From: Aeromonas veronii
GTDB lineage: Bacteria; Pseudomonadota; Gammaproteobacteria; Enterobacterales; Aeromonadaceae
Length of the DNA stretch: 64,000 bases
Assembly (NCBI GenBank): GCA_041319085.1
Contig: CP101033.1
Location: 3,912,001 to 3,976,000, forward strand
Direction of reading: 5' to 3'
Below are positions 1-7,919 of this stretch, one piece after another (the first letter of the stretch is position 1; every line of letters begins with the position of its first letter). Position numbers and translations under genes: made by a program. Below the pieces are notes generated by a model. That model saw only the letters and a program-made list of their open reading frames with translations. It was not told where the DNA came from and did not search any database.

Positions 1-37
1 AAATCTAGCATCCGAAGGGGTGGCTGACAAACCGGGC

Positions 38-766
38 TCAGGCCGCGCCAGCCCGCAGCGGCAGGATCCCCAGAAACTGCAGCAGCCACTGCATCATGGT
101 CGCCGAATCCACCTCCCCCTCCAACGAGGAGAGGCTGCTCTGGTAGCGCTCGTCGGGCAACAGGCCACGGCGCCGCTCGATCAGCGCCCGGTTGTACTCC
201 ACCGAGAACTCCGGATGCCCCTGAATGGCGACGATGTGATCACCCTGCAAAAACATGAAGTTGGGACAAAAATCGTTGCCCGCCAGTCGGGTCGCCCCCG
301 GCGGCAGCAGCGCCACCTGATCCTGATGGCTGGCCAGAATGCGGATCTGATCCCGCGCCGGCGCCATCCAGGGGGCATCCGCCAGCATGGGATGAACCGC
401 TACCCCCAGCCCCCACCCCTTGGTGGACTTCACCACCTCGCCACCCAGCGCCTGGGCGATCACCTGATGGCCGAAGCAGACACCGGCCAGCTTGACGTCG
501 GCATCGTGCGCCTGGCGGATCCAGGCTCGCAACGCCTGTATCCAGGGGATATCGCTGTAAGCATCGTGGCGCGAGCCGGTGATAAGCCAGGCATCGCACT
601 CGTGCAGATCCTCCGGCAGTTCTCCATCGAGAGCCGACCAGACCCGAAATTCCAGTTCGGGGGCCAGGGCTGCAAAGCCCCTGATAAACATCTCGGAGTA
701 AACGGGGCCAAAACGATCCGCCAGATCGGGATCGAGCCGGTCACAATCGAGAATTCCCAATCGCAT
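38..766 (-). CDS. Class I glutamine amidotransferase-like protein
   Basis: A 242-residue cytosolic protein with a class I GATase fold. The nucleophile elbow GVCFGHQ puts Cys at about residue 97, and GHPEFS supplies His184 and Glu186, so the catalytic triad looks complete. No synthetase domain is attached, so it is a stand-alone amidotransferase or gamma-glutamyl hydrolase like the YfeJ group. I chose the ATG at 766 because AAGGA lies 7 bases upstream; the frame stays open to 799 without a better site. It lies downstream of mmsA on the same strand in a cluster with puuR and puuC. A gamma-glutamyl hydrolase role comparable to PuuD is therefore possible, but PuuD is a different subfamily (peptidase C26). 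The substrate is unknown. Confidence 0.8.
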   Translation of the reverse strand: MRLGILDCDRLDPDLADRFGPVYSEMFIRGFAALAPELEFRVWSALDGELPEDLHECDAWLITGSRHDAYSDIPWIQALRAWIRQAHDADVKLAGVCFGHQVIAQALGGEVVKSTKGWGLGVAVHPMLADAPWMAPARDQIRILASHQDQVALLPPGATRLAGNDFCPNFMFLQGDHIVAIQGHPEFSVEYNRALIERRRGLLPDERYQSSLSSLEGEVDSATMMQWLLQFLGILPLRAGAA

Positions 767-849
767 CTGTTGTTCCTTTACAGAGTTCGCCCCCGCCAAT
801 CAACGACCGGCGGGGGCAAGAGGTTAGGCCATGAGCACACGCCAGCGCG

Positions 850-2346
850 TCACTTCATGGTCGGCATGGAGAACTCGGCACCACTGCGCAGGCTCTGGGG
901 CCAGCGCGCCGTGACCGTCTTCATCCGGGTATAGAAGCGAACCCCATCCGGCCCGTGCATGTTGAGCGGCCCGAAGATGGAGCGCTTCCAGCCGCCAAAG
1001 CTGTGAAACGCCATCGGCACCGGAATGGGAACGTTCACCCCTACCATACCGACCTGCACCCGCGCCGTGAAGTCCCGCGCGGTGTCGCCGTCACAGGTAA
1101 AGATGGCGGTGCCGTTGCCGTACTCGTGTTCGTTGATGAGGCGCAGCGCCGTCTCGTAATCCGGCACCCGCACGATGGAGAGCACAGGGCCAAAGATCTC
1201 CTCGCGGTAGATGCGCATCTCTGGCGTCACCTCGTCAAACAGGCAGCCCCCGATGAAGTAACCCTCATCGTGGCTCAGCGTGCGGCCATCGACCCGCAGC
1301 GCGGCCCCTTCGGCCACCCCCTGATCCACGTAGCCGCGCACCTTGGCCAGATGCTCCTTGCTGATGAGCGGCCCCATCTCGTTCTCCGGGCTCTGGCCCA
1401 GCCCCGGGCCCACCCGCAGTTTTTCCACCAGCGGTGTCAGCTTGGCCACCAGCGCATCGGCGGTCTCGTCACCCACCACCACCGCCACCGAAATGGCCAT
1501 GCAGCGCTCGCCCGCCGCCCCATAGGCTGCCCCCATCAGGGCGGAGACTGCCTGATCGAGATCCGCATCCGGCATCACCACCATATGATTCTTGGCGCCG
1601 CCCAACGCCTGCACCCGCTTGCCGTGCGCCGAGGCGGTGGCGTAGATGTACTGGGCGATGGGGGTAGAGCCGACAAACGACACGGCACCGACCCGTGGAT
1701 CGGTCAGCAGCACATCCACCACCTCCTTGTCACCGTTCACCACGTTGAGCACCCCGTCCGGCAGACCGGCCTCCTTGAGCAGCTCGGCCATCCGTAGCGA
1801 GAGGGAGGGATCCTTCTCGGAGGGTTTGAGGATAAAGGTGTTGCCGCAGGCGATGGCGACCGGGAACATCCAGAGCGGCACCATGGCCGGGAAGTTGAAC
1901 GGGGTGATACCGGCGCAAACCCCGACCGGCTGCATCATGGAGTAGCTGTCCACCCCGCGGCCGACGTTGAGGGAGTGCTCCCCCTTGAGCAGATGGGGAA
2001 TGCCGCAGGCAAACTCCACCACCTCCAGCCCACGGGTCAACTCACCCTGCGCATCGGAGAAGACCTTGCCATGCTCGCGACTGATGAGCTGGGCCAGCTC
2101 GTCCCTGTGCTGCTCCATCAACGCCTTGAAGCGGAAAAAGACCCGGGCCCGCACCAGCGGCGGGGTTTGCGACCAGTCGGCAAAGGCGCGCTCGGCGATG
2201 GCGATCGCCTCCTGACACTCGGCGGCGCTCGACAGCCCCACGCTCCCCTGCTGCTTGCCGCAGGCGGGATTGAAGATGGCACCCTGGCGCTCGCTGCGAC
2301 TCTCCTGCAGCTGGCCGTTGATGAAGTTGCTGACCCTGTATGTCAT
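850..2346 (-). CDS. mmsA: Methylmalonate/malonate-semialdehyde dehydrogenase (CoA-acylating)
   Basis: A 498-residue NAD-dependent aldehyde dehydrogenase of the MmsA/IolA group, which converts malonate or methylmalonate semialdehyde plus CoA to acetyl-CoA or propionyl-CoA and CO2. Visible signatures are the [13 protein letters not shown] cofactor segment near residue 150, [12 protein letters not shown] near 225 and the catalytic Cys282 in GERCMA. MmsA enzymes lack the general-base Glu of ordinary aldehyde dehydrogenases, as this one does (QALGGAKNH near 247-254). GGAGG precedes the ATG. It follows the transaminase gene on the same strand after an 81-base gap, so the product of beta-alanine transamination, malonate semialdehyde, would be its substrate. 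Confidence 0.93.
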   Translation of the reverse strand: MTYRVSNFINGQLQESRSERQGAIFNPACGKQQGSVGLSSAAECQEAIAIAERAFADWSQTPPLVRARVFFRFKALMEQHRDELAQLISREHGKVFSDAQGELTRGLEVVEFACGIPHLLKGEHSLNVGRGVDSYSMMQPVGVCAGITPFNFPAMVPLWMFPVAIACGNTFILKPSEKDPSLSLRMAELLKEAGLPDGVLNVVNGDKEVVDVLLTDPRVGAVSFVGSTPIAQYIYATASAHGKRVQALGGAKNHMVVMPDADLDQAVSALMGAAYGAAGERCMAISVAVVVGDETADALVAKLTPLVEKLRVGPGLGQSPENEMGPLISKEHLAKVRGYVDQGVAEGAALRVDGRTLSHDEGYFIGGCLFDEVTPEMRIYREEIFGPVLSIVRVPDYETALRLINEHEYGNGTAIFTCDGDTARDFTARVQVGMVGVNVPIPVPMAFHSFGGWKRSIFGPLNMHGPDGVRFYTRMKTVTARWPQSLRSGAEFSMPTMK

Positions 2347-2427
2347 GTATCCTCCGTGATCACTGATGCGGTAAATGCGCTGAGCAAATCAACGCAAGGC
2401 CCCGCCAGTGCGGGGCCATCAAATGGG

Positions 2428-3759
2428 TTAAGGTTGTGCCTGCAGGACATCCTGCAGCAGGGTGAAGAGATCGTCGATCTGACTGCGCTCAATAATGAGC
2501 GGTGGCGACAGGGCGATGATGTCGCCGGTCACCCGGATCAGTGCCCCCTTCTCGAAGCAGCGCACGAACACCTCATAGGCGCGCTTGCCCGGCGCATCCG
2601 GCATGGACTCCAGCTCGATGCCCGCCACCAGCCCGTAGTTGCGCACATCCTTCACATGCTTGCAGCCCTTCAGCGAATGGGCCGCCTCCTCCCAGTAGCC
2701 CGCCAGATCGGCGGCGCGGCTGAGCAGGTTCTCATTGCGATAGATCTCGAGGGTCGCCAGACCCGCAGCCGCCGCCACCGGATGGCCGGAGTAGGTGTAG
2801 CCGTGGAACAGCTCGATGGCCCCCTTGCCTGCCGCCATCATGTCGTCATAAATGTGCTTCTGCACCAGCACCGCCCCCATGGGGATGGCGCCGTTGGTGA
2901 GCCCCTTGGCGCAGGTGATCATGTCGGGGATGACATCGAACTCCTGCGCGGCAAAGGGGGAACCGAGACGACCGAAACCGGTGATCACCTCGTCAAAAAT
3001 CAGCAGGATGCCGTGTTTGGTACAGATCTCCCGCAGCCGCTTGAGGTAGCCTTTGGGCGGCATCAGCACACCAGTGCTGCCGGCGATGGGCTCGACGATC
3101 ACCGCCGCGATATTGCTGGCATCGTGCAGAAAGACGATCTTCTCCAGCTCGTCGGCCAGCGCCACATCCTCCTCGGGCAACCCTTTGGTGAAGGCGTTCT
3201 TGGCGATATTAAGGGTATGCGGCAGATGATCCACCCCGGTCAGCAGGGAGCCGAACCACTTGCGGTTGCCGGGAATCCCCCCCACCGAGATGCCGCCAAA
3301 GCCGACGCCGTGATAGCCACGCTCTCGGCCAATCAGCCGGGTGCGGGTGCCCTGACCGCGAGCCCGCTGCCAGGCCAACGCGATTTTCAGCGCGGTATCG
3401 ACCGACTCGGAACCGGAGTTGGTATAGAAGACGTGGCCAAAGCCCTTGGGTGCAATCTCCACCAACCGGTTGGCCAGTTCGAACGGCAGGGGGTGGCCCA
3501 TCTGGAATGTGGGGGCAAAATCGAGGTGGGAAATCTGCTGGGAGACCGCCTCGGCAATCTCGCGCCGACCATGGCCCGCGTTGCAACACCAGAGCCCGGC
3601 TGTGCCATCCAGTATCTTGCGGCCATCCTCTGAGTGATAATACATCCCCTCTGCCGACTTCAGGATACGCGGCGCCGCCTTGAACTGCTGGTTGGCGGTG
3701 AACGGCATCCAGAACGCAGACATGTCGGAGGGCGTATTGATGTCGCTGATCGGTTTCAT
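2428..3759 (-). CDS. Omega-amino acid (beta-alanine):pyruvate aminotransferase
   Basis: A 443-residue class III PLP-dependent transaminase. The PLP lysine is K285 in TCAKGLTNGAIPMGA, the cofactor Asp is in LIFDEVITGFGR, and the phosphate-binding YTNSGSES lies near residue 113. It closely resembles the beta-alanine:pyruvate aminotransferases of pseudomonads, which give malonate semialdehyde and alanine. The ATG at 3759 is preferred over an in-frame GTG two codons upstream because GAGG sits 5 bases before it. It is first in an apparent minus-strand operon with mmsA and the amidotransferase, and divergent from puuR. The assignment to beta-alanine rather than another omega-amine rests on the mmsA neighbour. 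Confidence 0.88.
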   Translation of the reverse strand: MKPISDINTPSDMSAFWMPFTANQQFKAAPRILKSAEGMYYHSEDGRKILDGTAGLWCCNAGHGRREIAEAVSQQISHLDFAPTFQMGHPLPFELANRLVEIAPKGFGHVFYTNSGSESVDTALKIALAWQRARGQGTRTRLIGRERGYHGVGFGGISVGGIPGNRKWFGSLLTGVDHLPHTLNIAKNAFTKGLPEEDVALADELEKIVFLHDASNIAAVIVEPIAGSTGVLMPPKGYLKRLREICTKHGILLIFDEVITGFGRLGSPFAAQEFDVIPDMITCAKGLTNGAIPMGAVLVQKHIYDDMMAAGKGAIELFHGYTYSGHPVAAAAGLATLEIYRNENLLSRAADLAGYWEEAAHSLKGCKHVKDVRNYGLVAGIELESMPDAPGKRAYEVFVRCFEKGALIRVTGDIIALSPPLIIERSQIDDLFTLLQDVLQAQP

Positions 3760-3775
3760 GGTCACCTCATCCTTA

Positions 3776-3820
3776 AGGTGTTTAGCAACTGTCGGCCAAT
3801 GCCTATTAAATTAAACACCT
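3776..3820. promoter_or_regulatory. Inverted repeat upstream of the transaminase operon, candidate PuuR-type operator
   Basis: AGGTGTTTA at 3776-3784 is repeated in exact inverse, TAAACACCT, at 3812-3820. It lies just before the transaminase start in the interval shared with divergent puuR. A related GTTTA core recurs before puuC. Binding by the adjacent PuuR-like protein is inferred from position only; the E. coli PuuR site is a different-looking 15-mer. Confidence 0.35.
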
Positions 3821-3945
3821 GAATCCATAAAAAAGGGCCCGTTATCGCCCTGTCTGTTGCCACCCCTAGCTAGACGCATCAGCAGGGTGGTATAAGATAT
3901 TTAACACAATTTTAATAATAGTAAACAGTCAAGGAGTGTCTATAG

Positions 3946-4488
3946 ATGGATATCGGTCACCGCCTCAAGGCGGTTCGCACCAAGGCAGCCCTCTCCCAGC
4001 GCGAGCTGGCCAAGCGCTCCGGTGTGACCAACGGATTTATCTCCCAGATCGAGAAAAATCAGGTGAGCCCCTCTGTTGCCTCCCTGCGCAAGGTGCTGGA
4101 AGGCATCCCCATGTCGCTGGCCAGCTTCTTCACCGAAGAGACCGAAATGGGCAGCGAAGTGATCTTCCGCGCCGCCGATATGCCGGATCTCGGCACCCAC
4201 CCCATCAGCTACCGGCTGGTCGGGCACAGCCGGGCCAACCGCGCCATCGGCATGTTGCAGGAGGTGTTGCCACCAGGTGCCGACACCGGCGACGACATGC
4301 TGAGCCACGAGGGTGAAGAGTGCGGCATCGTCATCAAGGGCGAAGTTGAAATGACCGTCGGCGAGCAGATCTACCTGCTGGGCGCCGGGGATGGCTACTA
4401 CTTCGACAGCCGCACCCCTCACCGTTTTCGCAATAGCGGCGAGCAGGAGTGCGTGCTGATTTCGGCCAATACCCCCGCCAGTTTCTAA
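3946..4488 (+). CDS. puuR: PuuR-type transcriptional regulator (XRE helix-turn-helix plus cupin)
   Basis: 180 residues. The N-terminal helix-turn-helix covers about residues 8-62 (SQRELAKRSGVTNGFISQIE). A C-terminal cupin covers about 105-178, with GEECGIVIKGEVEMTVGEQ and SRTPHRFRNSGEQE typical of the effector-binding barrel. This architecture and length match PuuR, the repressor of putrescine utilisation. AAGGAG lies upstream of the ATG. It is divergent from the transaminase operon and followed by puuC on the same strand after 124 bases. The expected role is repression of both flanking units, relieved by a polyamine-pathway metabolite; the ligand here is not known. Confidence 0.88.
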   Translation: MDIGHRLKAVRTKAALSQRELAKRSGVTNGFISQIEKNQVSPSVASLRKVLEGIPMSLASFFTEETEMGSEVIFRAADMPDLGTHPISYRLVGHSRANRAIGMLQEVLPPGADTGDDMLSHEGEECGIVIKGEVEMTVGEQIYLLGAGDGYYFDSRTPHRFRNSGEQECVLISANTPASF

Positions 4489-4515
4489 CATTCAGATGCG
4501 TGTCGGCAGAGGGGC

Positions 4516-4567
4516 AATGTTTAATGAATTGTTACAAAGTGGATTTACAAGCGGCAGAATGTTTAGC
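4516..4567 (+). promoter_or_regulatory. Direct repeats before puuC, candidate PuuR-type operator
   Basis: AATGTTTA occurs at 4516-4523 and again at 4558-4565, exactly 42 bases apart (about four helical turns), in the short puuR-puuC interval. The GTTTA core is shared with the inverted repeat before the transaminase operon. Assignment to PuuR is inference. Confidence 0.3.
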
Positions 4568-4612
4568 ATATTGATACGCGGAAACTGACTTTTGCCGGTT
4601 CAAGGAGTGAAC

Positions 4613-6109
4613 ATGAGTGACCTGACCCTGGCCCAGTGGCAACACAAGGCCGCCCACCTGACCCTGCCCTCGCAAGCCTTTATCAACGGTAGCTACCGGG
4701 ACGCCATCAACGGCGCTACCTTCGATTGCATCAACCCGGCCAACGGCAAACTCCTGGCCAAGGTGGCGGCCTGCGATGCCGCCGATGCCGAACTGGCGGT
4801 GCAGGCCGCGCGTGCCGCTTTCGAGGACAAACGCTGGTGCGGGCTGGCCCCGAAACAGCGCAAGCAGATCATGCAGCGTTTCGCCGAACTGATGCGCCTC
4901 AACAAGGTGGAGCTGGCACTGCTGGAGTCGCTCGACATGGGCAAACCCATCGGCGATGCCATGGGCTATGACGCCCCCGCTGCCGCCAACTGCATCGCCT
5001 GGAACGCCGAGGCCATCGACAAGATCTACGATCAGGTCGCCCCGGTGGAGGAGTCAGCGCTGGCGCTGGTGACCCGCGAAGCGCTCGGGGTAGTGGCCGC
5101 CATCGTGCCGTGGAACTTCCCGCTGGTGATGGCCTGCTGGAAGCTGGGCCCGGCGCTCGCCACCGGCAACTCGGTCATTCTCAAGCCTTCCGAGAAGTCC
5201 CCCCTGACCGCCCTGCGCATCGCGGGTCTGGCCAAGGAGGCGGGCATTCCGGACGGCGTATTCAACGTGCTGCCGGGCTTTGGCCATACCGTGGGCGAGG
5301 CGCTGGCCATGCACATGGATGTGGATTGCATCACCTTCACCGGCTCCACCAAAATCGGCAAGCATCTGGTGGAGTGCTCCGGCAAGTCCAACCTCAAGCG
5401 CGCCTTTATGGAGTGCGGCGGCAAGAGCCCCAACATCATACTGGCTGATGCGCCGGATCTGGACGCCGCGGCCAAGAGCGCCGCTGGCGCCATCTTCTAC
5501 AACCAGGGCGAGGTGTGCACCGCCGCCTCCCGGCTGCTGGTGCAAAACAGCATCAAGCCGCAGTTTATGGAGCGACTGCTGGCCCATGCCCGCGAGTGGA
5601 TCTCGGCCAACCCGCTCGATCCCGCTACCCGCATCGGCGCCATGGTGGATCACATCCAGATGGAGCAGGTGCTGCGCTATATCGAGATTGGCAAGCAGGA
5701 GGGGGCCAAACTGCTGCTGGGCGGCAACCGCACCAATATGGAGAGTGGCGGCTTCTATATCGAGCCCACCATCTTCGACGGCGTGACTCCGCAGATGCGC
5801 ATCTTCCGCGAGGAGATATTCGGCCCGGTGCTGGCTGTGACCGGCTTCGATACGCTGGAAGAGGCCATTGCGCTGGGCAACGACACCGACTACGGGCTGG
5901 CGGCGGCGATCTGGACAGCGGATCTCAACAAGGCGGTGAAGGGTTCCCGCGCCCTGCGCGCCGGCACCGTGTTCGTCAACAACTGGGACGGTGGCGACAT
6001 GACCATGCCATTTGGCGGCTTCAAGCAGTCCGGCAACGGCCGCGACAAGTCGCTTCACGCACTGGAGAAGTACACCGAGCTGAAAAGCACCTGGATTCAG
6101 CTGGAATAA
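4613..6109 (+). CDS. puuC: Gamma-glutamyl-gamma-aminobutyraldehyde dehydrogenase-type aldehyde dehydrogenase
   Basis: A 498-residue NAD(P)-dependent aldehyde dehydrogenase. The active-site Cys302 lies in NQGEVCTAASR, the general-base Glu267 in FMECGGKSP and the nucleotide-binding FTGSTKIGK near residue 242. Closest in pattern to PuuC, which oxidises (gamma-glutamyl-)aminoaldehydes in polyamine breakdown. The start at 4613 has AAGGAG at ideal spacing. It is probably controlled by PuuR immediately upstream. The neighbouring transaminase and MmsA suggest that 3-aminopropanal to beta-alanine is also a plausible reaction. Its terminator has been split by an insertion sequence. Confidence 0.88.
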   Translation: MSDLTLAQWQHKAAHLTLPSQAFINGSYRDAINGATFDCINPANGKLLAKVAACDAADAELAVQAARAAFEDKRWCGLAPKQRKQIMQRFAELMRLNKVELALLESLDMGKPIGDAMGYDAPAAANCIAWNAEAIDKIYDQVAPVEESALALVTREALGVVAAIVPWNFPLVMACWKLGPALATGNSVILKPSEKSPLTALRIAGLAKEAGIPDGVFNVLPGFGHTVGEALAMHMDVDCITFTGSTKIGKHLVECSGKSNLKRAFMECGGKSPNIILADAPDLDAAAKSAAGAIFYNQGEVCTAASRLLVQNSIKPQFMERLLAHAREWISANPLDPATRIGAMVDHIQMEQVLRYIEIGKQEGAKLLLGGNRTNMESGGFYIEPTIFDGVTPQMRIFREEIFGPVLAVTGFDTLEEAIALGNDTDYGLAAAIWTADLNKAVKGSRALRAGTVFVNNWDGGDMTMPFGGFKQSGNGRDKSLHALEKYTELKSTWIQLE

Positions 6110-6168
6110 CACGACAAAGCAGCACTATCGGATCCAAAAGGGGGAGAAATCCTGTCTCTTATACACAA

Positions 6169-6197
6169 ATCCCCAAGCATCGCTTGGGGATTTTTTT
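6169..6197 (+). terminator. Terminator inside the left end of the IS50-group element
   Basis: The stem ATCCCCAAGC/GCTTGGGGAT (6169-6178 and 6182-6191) has a 3-base loop and a 7-T tract, directly after the terminal repeat and before the transposase. It should stop transcripts entering from puuC and so shield the transposase gene from read-through, a known strategy of insertion sequences. Confidence 0.8.
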
Positions 6198-6255
6198 GAA
6201 CCTTTTCCCTTCTCCGTGATCTGACTCTTTTGCCATCCCTTATCACGGCTCTAAT

Positions 6256-7634
6256 ATGCATCTCACCCAACTCGAACAATGGGCATTCGACCAGTTTGGC
6301 CATGCCAATCTCAAGGACCCCAGACGCACTGAACGTCTCGTCAAACTCGCCACCGCCCTTGCTCAACAACCCGGAGATTGCGTGTCACAACTTCCCCTCT
6401 CACCCGCCGACATGGAAGGCTCATATCGCTTTATTCGCAACCACCATGTCAATGCCGATGCCATTGCTGATGCAGGCTTTGCCACCACCGCAGCCCTAGC
6501 CAGGGACTACGACCTGTTGCTGGCACTAGAAGATACCACGGCCCTGACCTTCAACCATGCCAGCGTCCATGATGAGCTGGGGCACACCAATCAAGGCAGT
6601 AGTCGCGCTCTGCTGGCTCACTCCGTCTTGTTGTTTGCTCCGCATAAATCGCAGGTGGTCGGCATGATTGCACAGCGTATCTGGACCCGTGATGTCAGCA
6701 AGCGGGGAGAGAGCCACCGGCATGCCACCCGGCCTTACAAGGAGAAAGAGAGTCGCAAGTGGGAGGAGGCATCCGTGGCCTTTGCCGCCCGTCTCGGCAC
6801 TCAGATGGCCAACGTTATCTCGGTCTGTGACCGGGAAGCGGATATCTACGAATATCTGCATTACAAGCAGAGCAACCAACAACGCTTTGTGGTGCGCTCG
6901 ATGCAAAGTCGCTGTATCGAAGAGCATGACCACAAGCTCTACGACTATGCCCGGCAGTGCCACTCTGCCGGCACCAAGGTCGTCAAAATACCGCAGCGGG
7001 GCGGCAGAAAAGCCAGAGAGGCCGTGCTCGACATCAAGTTTACCAAAGTCACCCTAAAGGCTCCGGCCAACAAGCGTAACGAGCCGGATATCCCGCTCTA
7101 CTACGTGGGATGCATTGAGCAGGGCGATGCCTCTGACCGGCTGGAGTGGCACCTGCTGACTAGTGAAGCCGTGACCGACGATGCACAGGCCCGCAAGGTT
7201 ATCGGCTATTACGAGCGGCGCTGGCTTATCGAGGATTATCACAAGGTCTGGAAGAGTGCCGGCACTCGGGTAGAAACCTTAAGGATGCAGAGCATGGATA
7301 ACCTGAAGCGGATGTGCGTCATCTTGTCGTTTATCGCGGTGCGTCTGTTGCAATTGAGGTTTATCAACGAGGAGTCATCGGCACAGAATCAAAGCTGCGA
7401 AACGGTGATAGGCCCGACGGGGTGGAAGCTGCTTTGGCGAAAGGTAGAGAAAACGCCGTTGCCAACCAAGGTGCCGGATATGAGATGGGCGTACCGGAGC
7501 CTGGCCAAGCTGGGGGCTGGAAGGACACTAAACGAACGGGGCGGGCTTCAATAGCGGCATTATGGGAGGGCTGGTTTCGACTCCAGACCCTCCTGGAAGG
7601 CTACGAACTGGCGCAGTCTCTTGAGCACCAATAG
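6256..7634 (+). pseudogene. IS50-group (IS4 family) transposase, reading frame broken near the C-terminus
   Basis: The first 432 codons (6256-7554) include the DDE residues in LEDTTALTF and VCDREADIYEY, plus the Y-(2)-R-(3)-E-(6)-K signature in YERRWLIEDYHKVWK. After LAKLG the frame runs out as a short foreign tail. The -1 frame continues as GWKDTKRTGRAS and ALWEGW to a stop at 7632-7634, matching the Tn5 transposase C-terminus. The break is in a run of five G at 7512-7516 where six would keep the frame. A repaired product would have 459 residues, close to the 476 of Tn5 transposase. Either it is a mutant lacking the C-terminal dimerisation region, or a -1 frameshift produces the full enzyme. 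Confidence 0.82.
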
Positions 7635-7722
7635 TTGTGATCAAGAGACAGGAGAAATCCCCCTTTTGGATTTTTGGCCTTCCATCAACGATCTCAATCC
7701 TTATAATGATAAAAAAGCCAAC

Positions 7723-7914
7723 ATGTTAAATATAAAGATAAAAATGCTATTTTTTCTGGGAAGCGTACTTTTTCTGGTGATCGGGTTGCCCCTGCTGTTC
7801 TTCGTGCTGGGGCACGGCGAGGCCTACGTGACCTGGGGTCCCTGGATCTCCGCTATCGCCCTGATGCTGTGGCTGTTGATGGACGTCGACAAGATCCGCC
7901 GCGGTAAAGGCTGA
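7723..7914 (+). CDS. Small hypothetical two-helix membrane protein
   Basis: 63 residues with two predicted hydrophobic helices, about residues 8-27 and 32-51, and a basic tail (DKIRRGKG). I do not recognise the family. The start is uncertain: ATG at 7723, or ATG at 7744 giving 56 residues; neither has a strong ribosome site. An open frame continues upstream into the IS end, but that part is IS sequence. It lies between two insertion sequences. The IS66-type element inserted exactly at its TGA, and because that TGA is the first three bases of the target duplication the protein is unchanged. Any natural promoter and terminator are probably disturbed. Confidence 0.5.
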   Translation: MLNIKIKMLFFLGSVLFLVIGLPLLFFVLGHGEAYVTWGPWISAIALMLWLLMDVDKIRRGKG

Positions 7915-7919
7915 CCGGC

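Larger units (their letters stand above)
6152..7651 (+). mobile_element. IS4-family insertion sequence, IS50 (Tn5) group
   Basis: About 1500 bp. The left end CTGTCTCTTATACACAA (6152-6168) matches the Tn5 mosaic end over most of its length. The right end TTGTGATCAAGAGACAG (7635-7651) is its imperfect inverse. The 10-base direct repeat GGAGAAATCC spans both junctions, which fits the 9-bp target duplication of this group with one ambiguous base. It contains one transposase gene and, inside the left end, a terminator hairpin. The target was the loop of the puuC terminator. Confidence 0.93.
6132..7675 (+). terminator. puuC rho-independent terminator split by an insertion sequence
   Basis: The left arm ATCCAAAAGGGGG (6132-6144) and right arm CCCCCTTTTGGAT (7659-7671) are perfectly complementary over 13 bases. 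The right arm is followed directly by a T-run. Removing the element and one copy of its target duplication restores one hairpin with loop AGAAAT, 22 bases after puuC. As it stands the arms are 1.5 kb apart, so the hairpin cannot form normally. Confidence 0.85.

Noticed and set aside
3828..3851. A terminator-like hairpin upstream of the transaminase gene (AGGGC/GCCCT then T-run on the minus strand)
   Set aside because: The stem is only five bases with an eight-base loop; too weak to call a leader attenuator without transcript data.
7621..7722. An N-terminal extension of the small membrane protein into the IS50-group right end
   Set aside because: These codons derive from IS sequence and the terminator remnant; the hydrophobic protein begins at 7723 or 7744.
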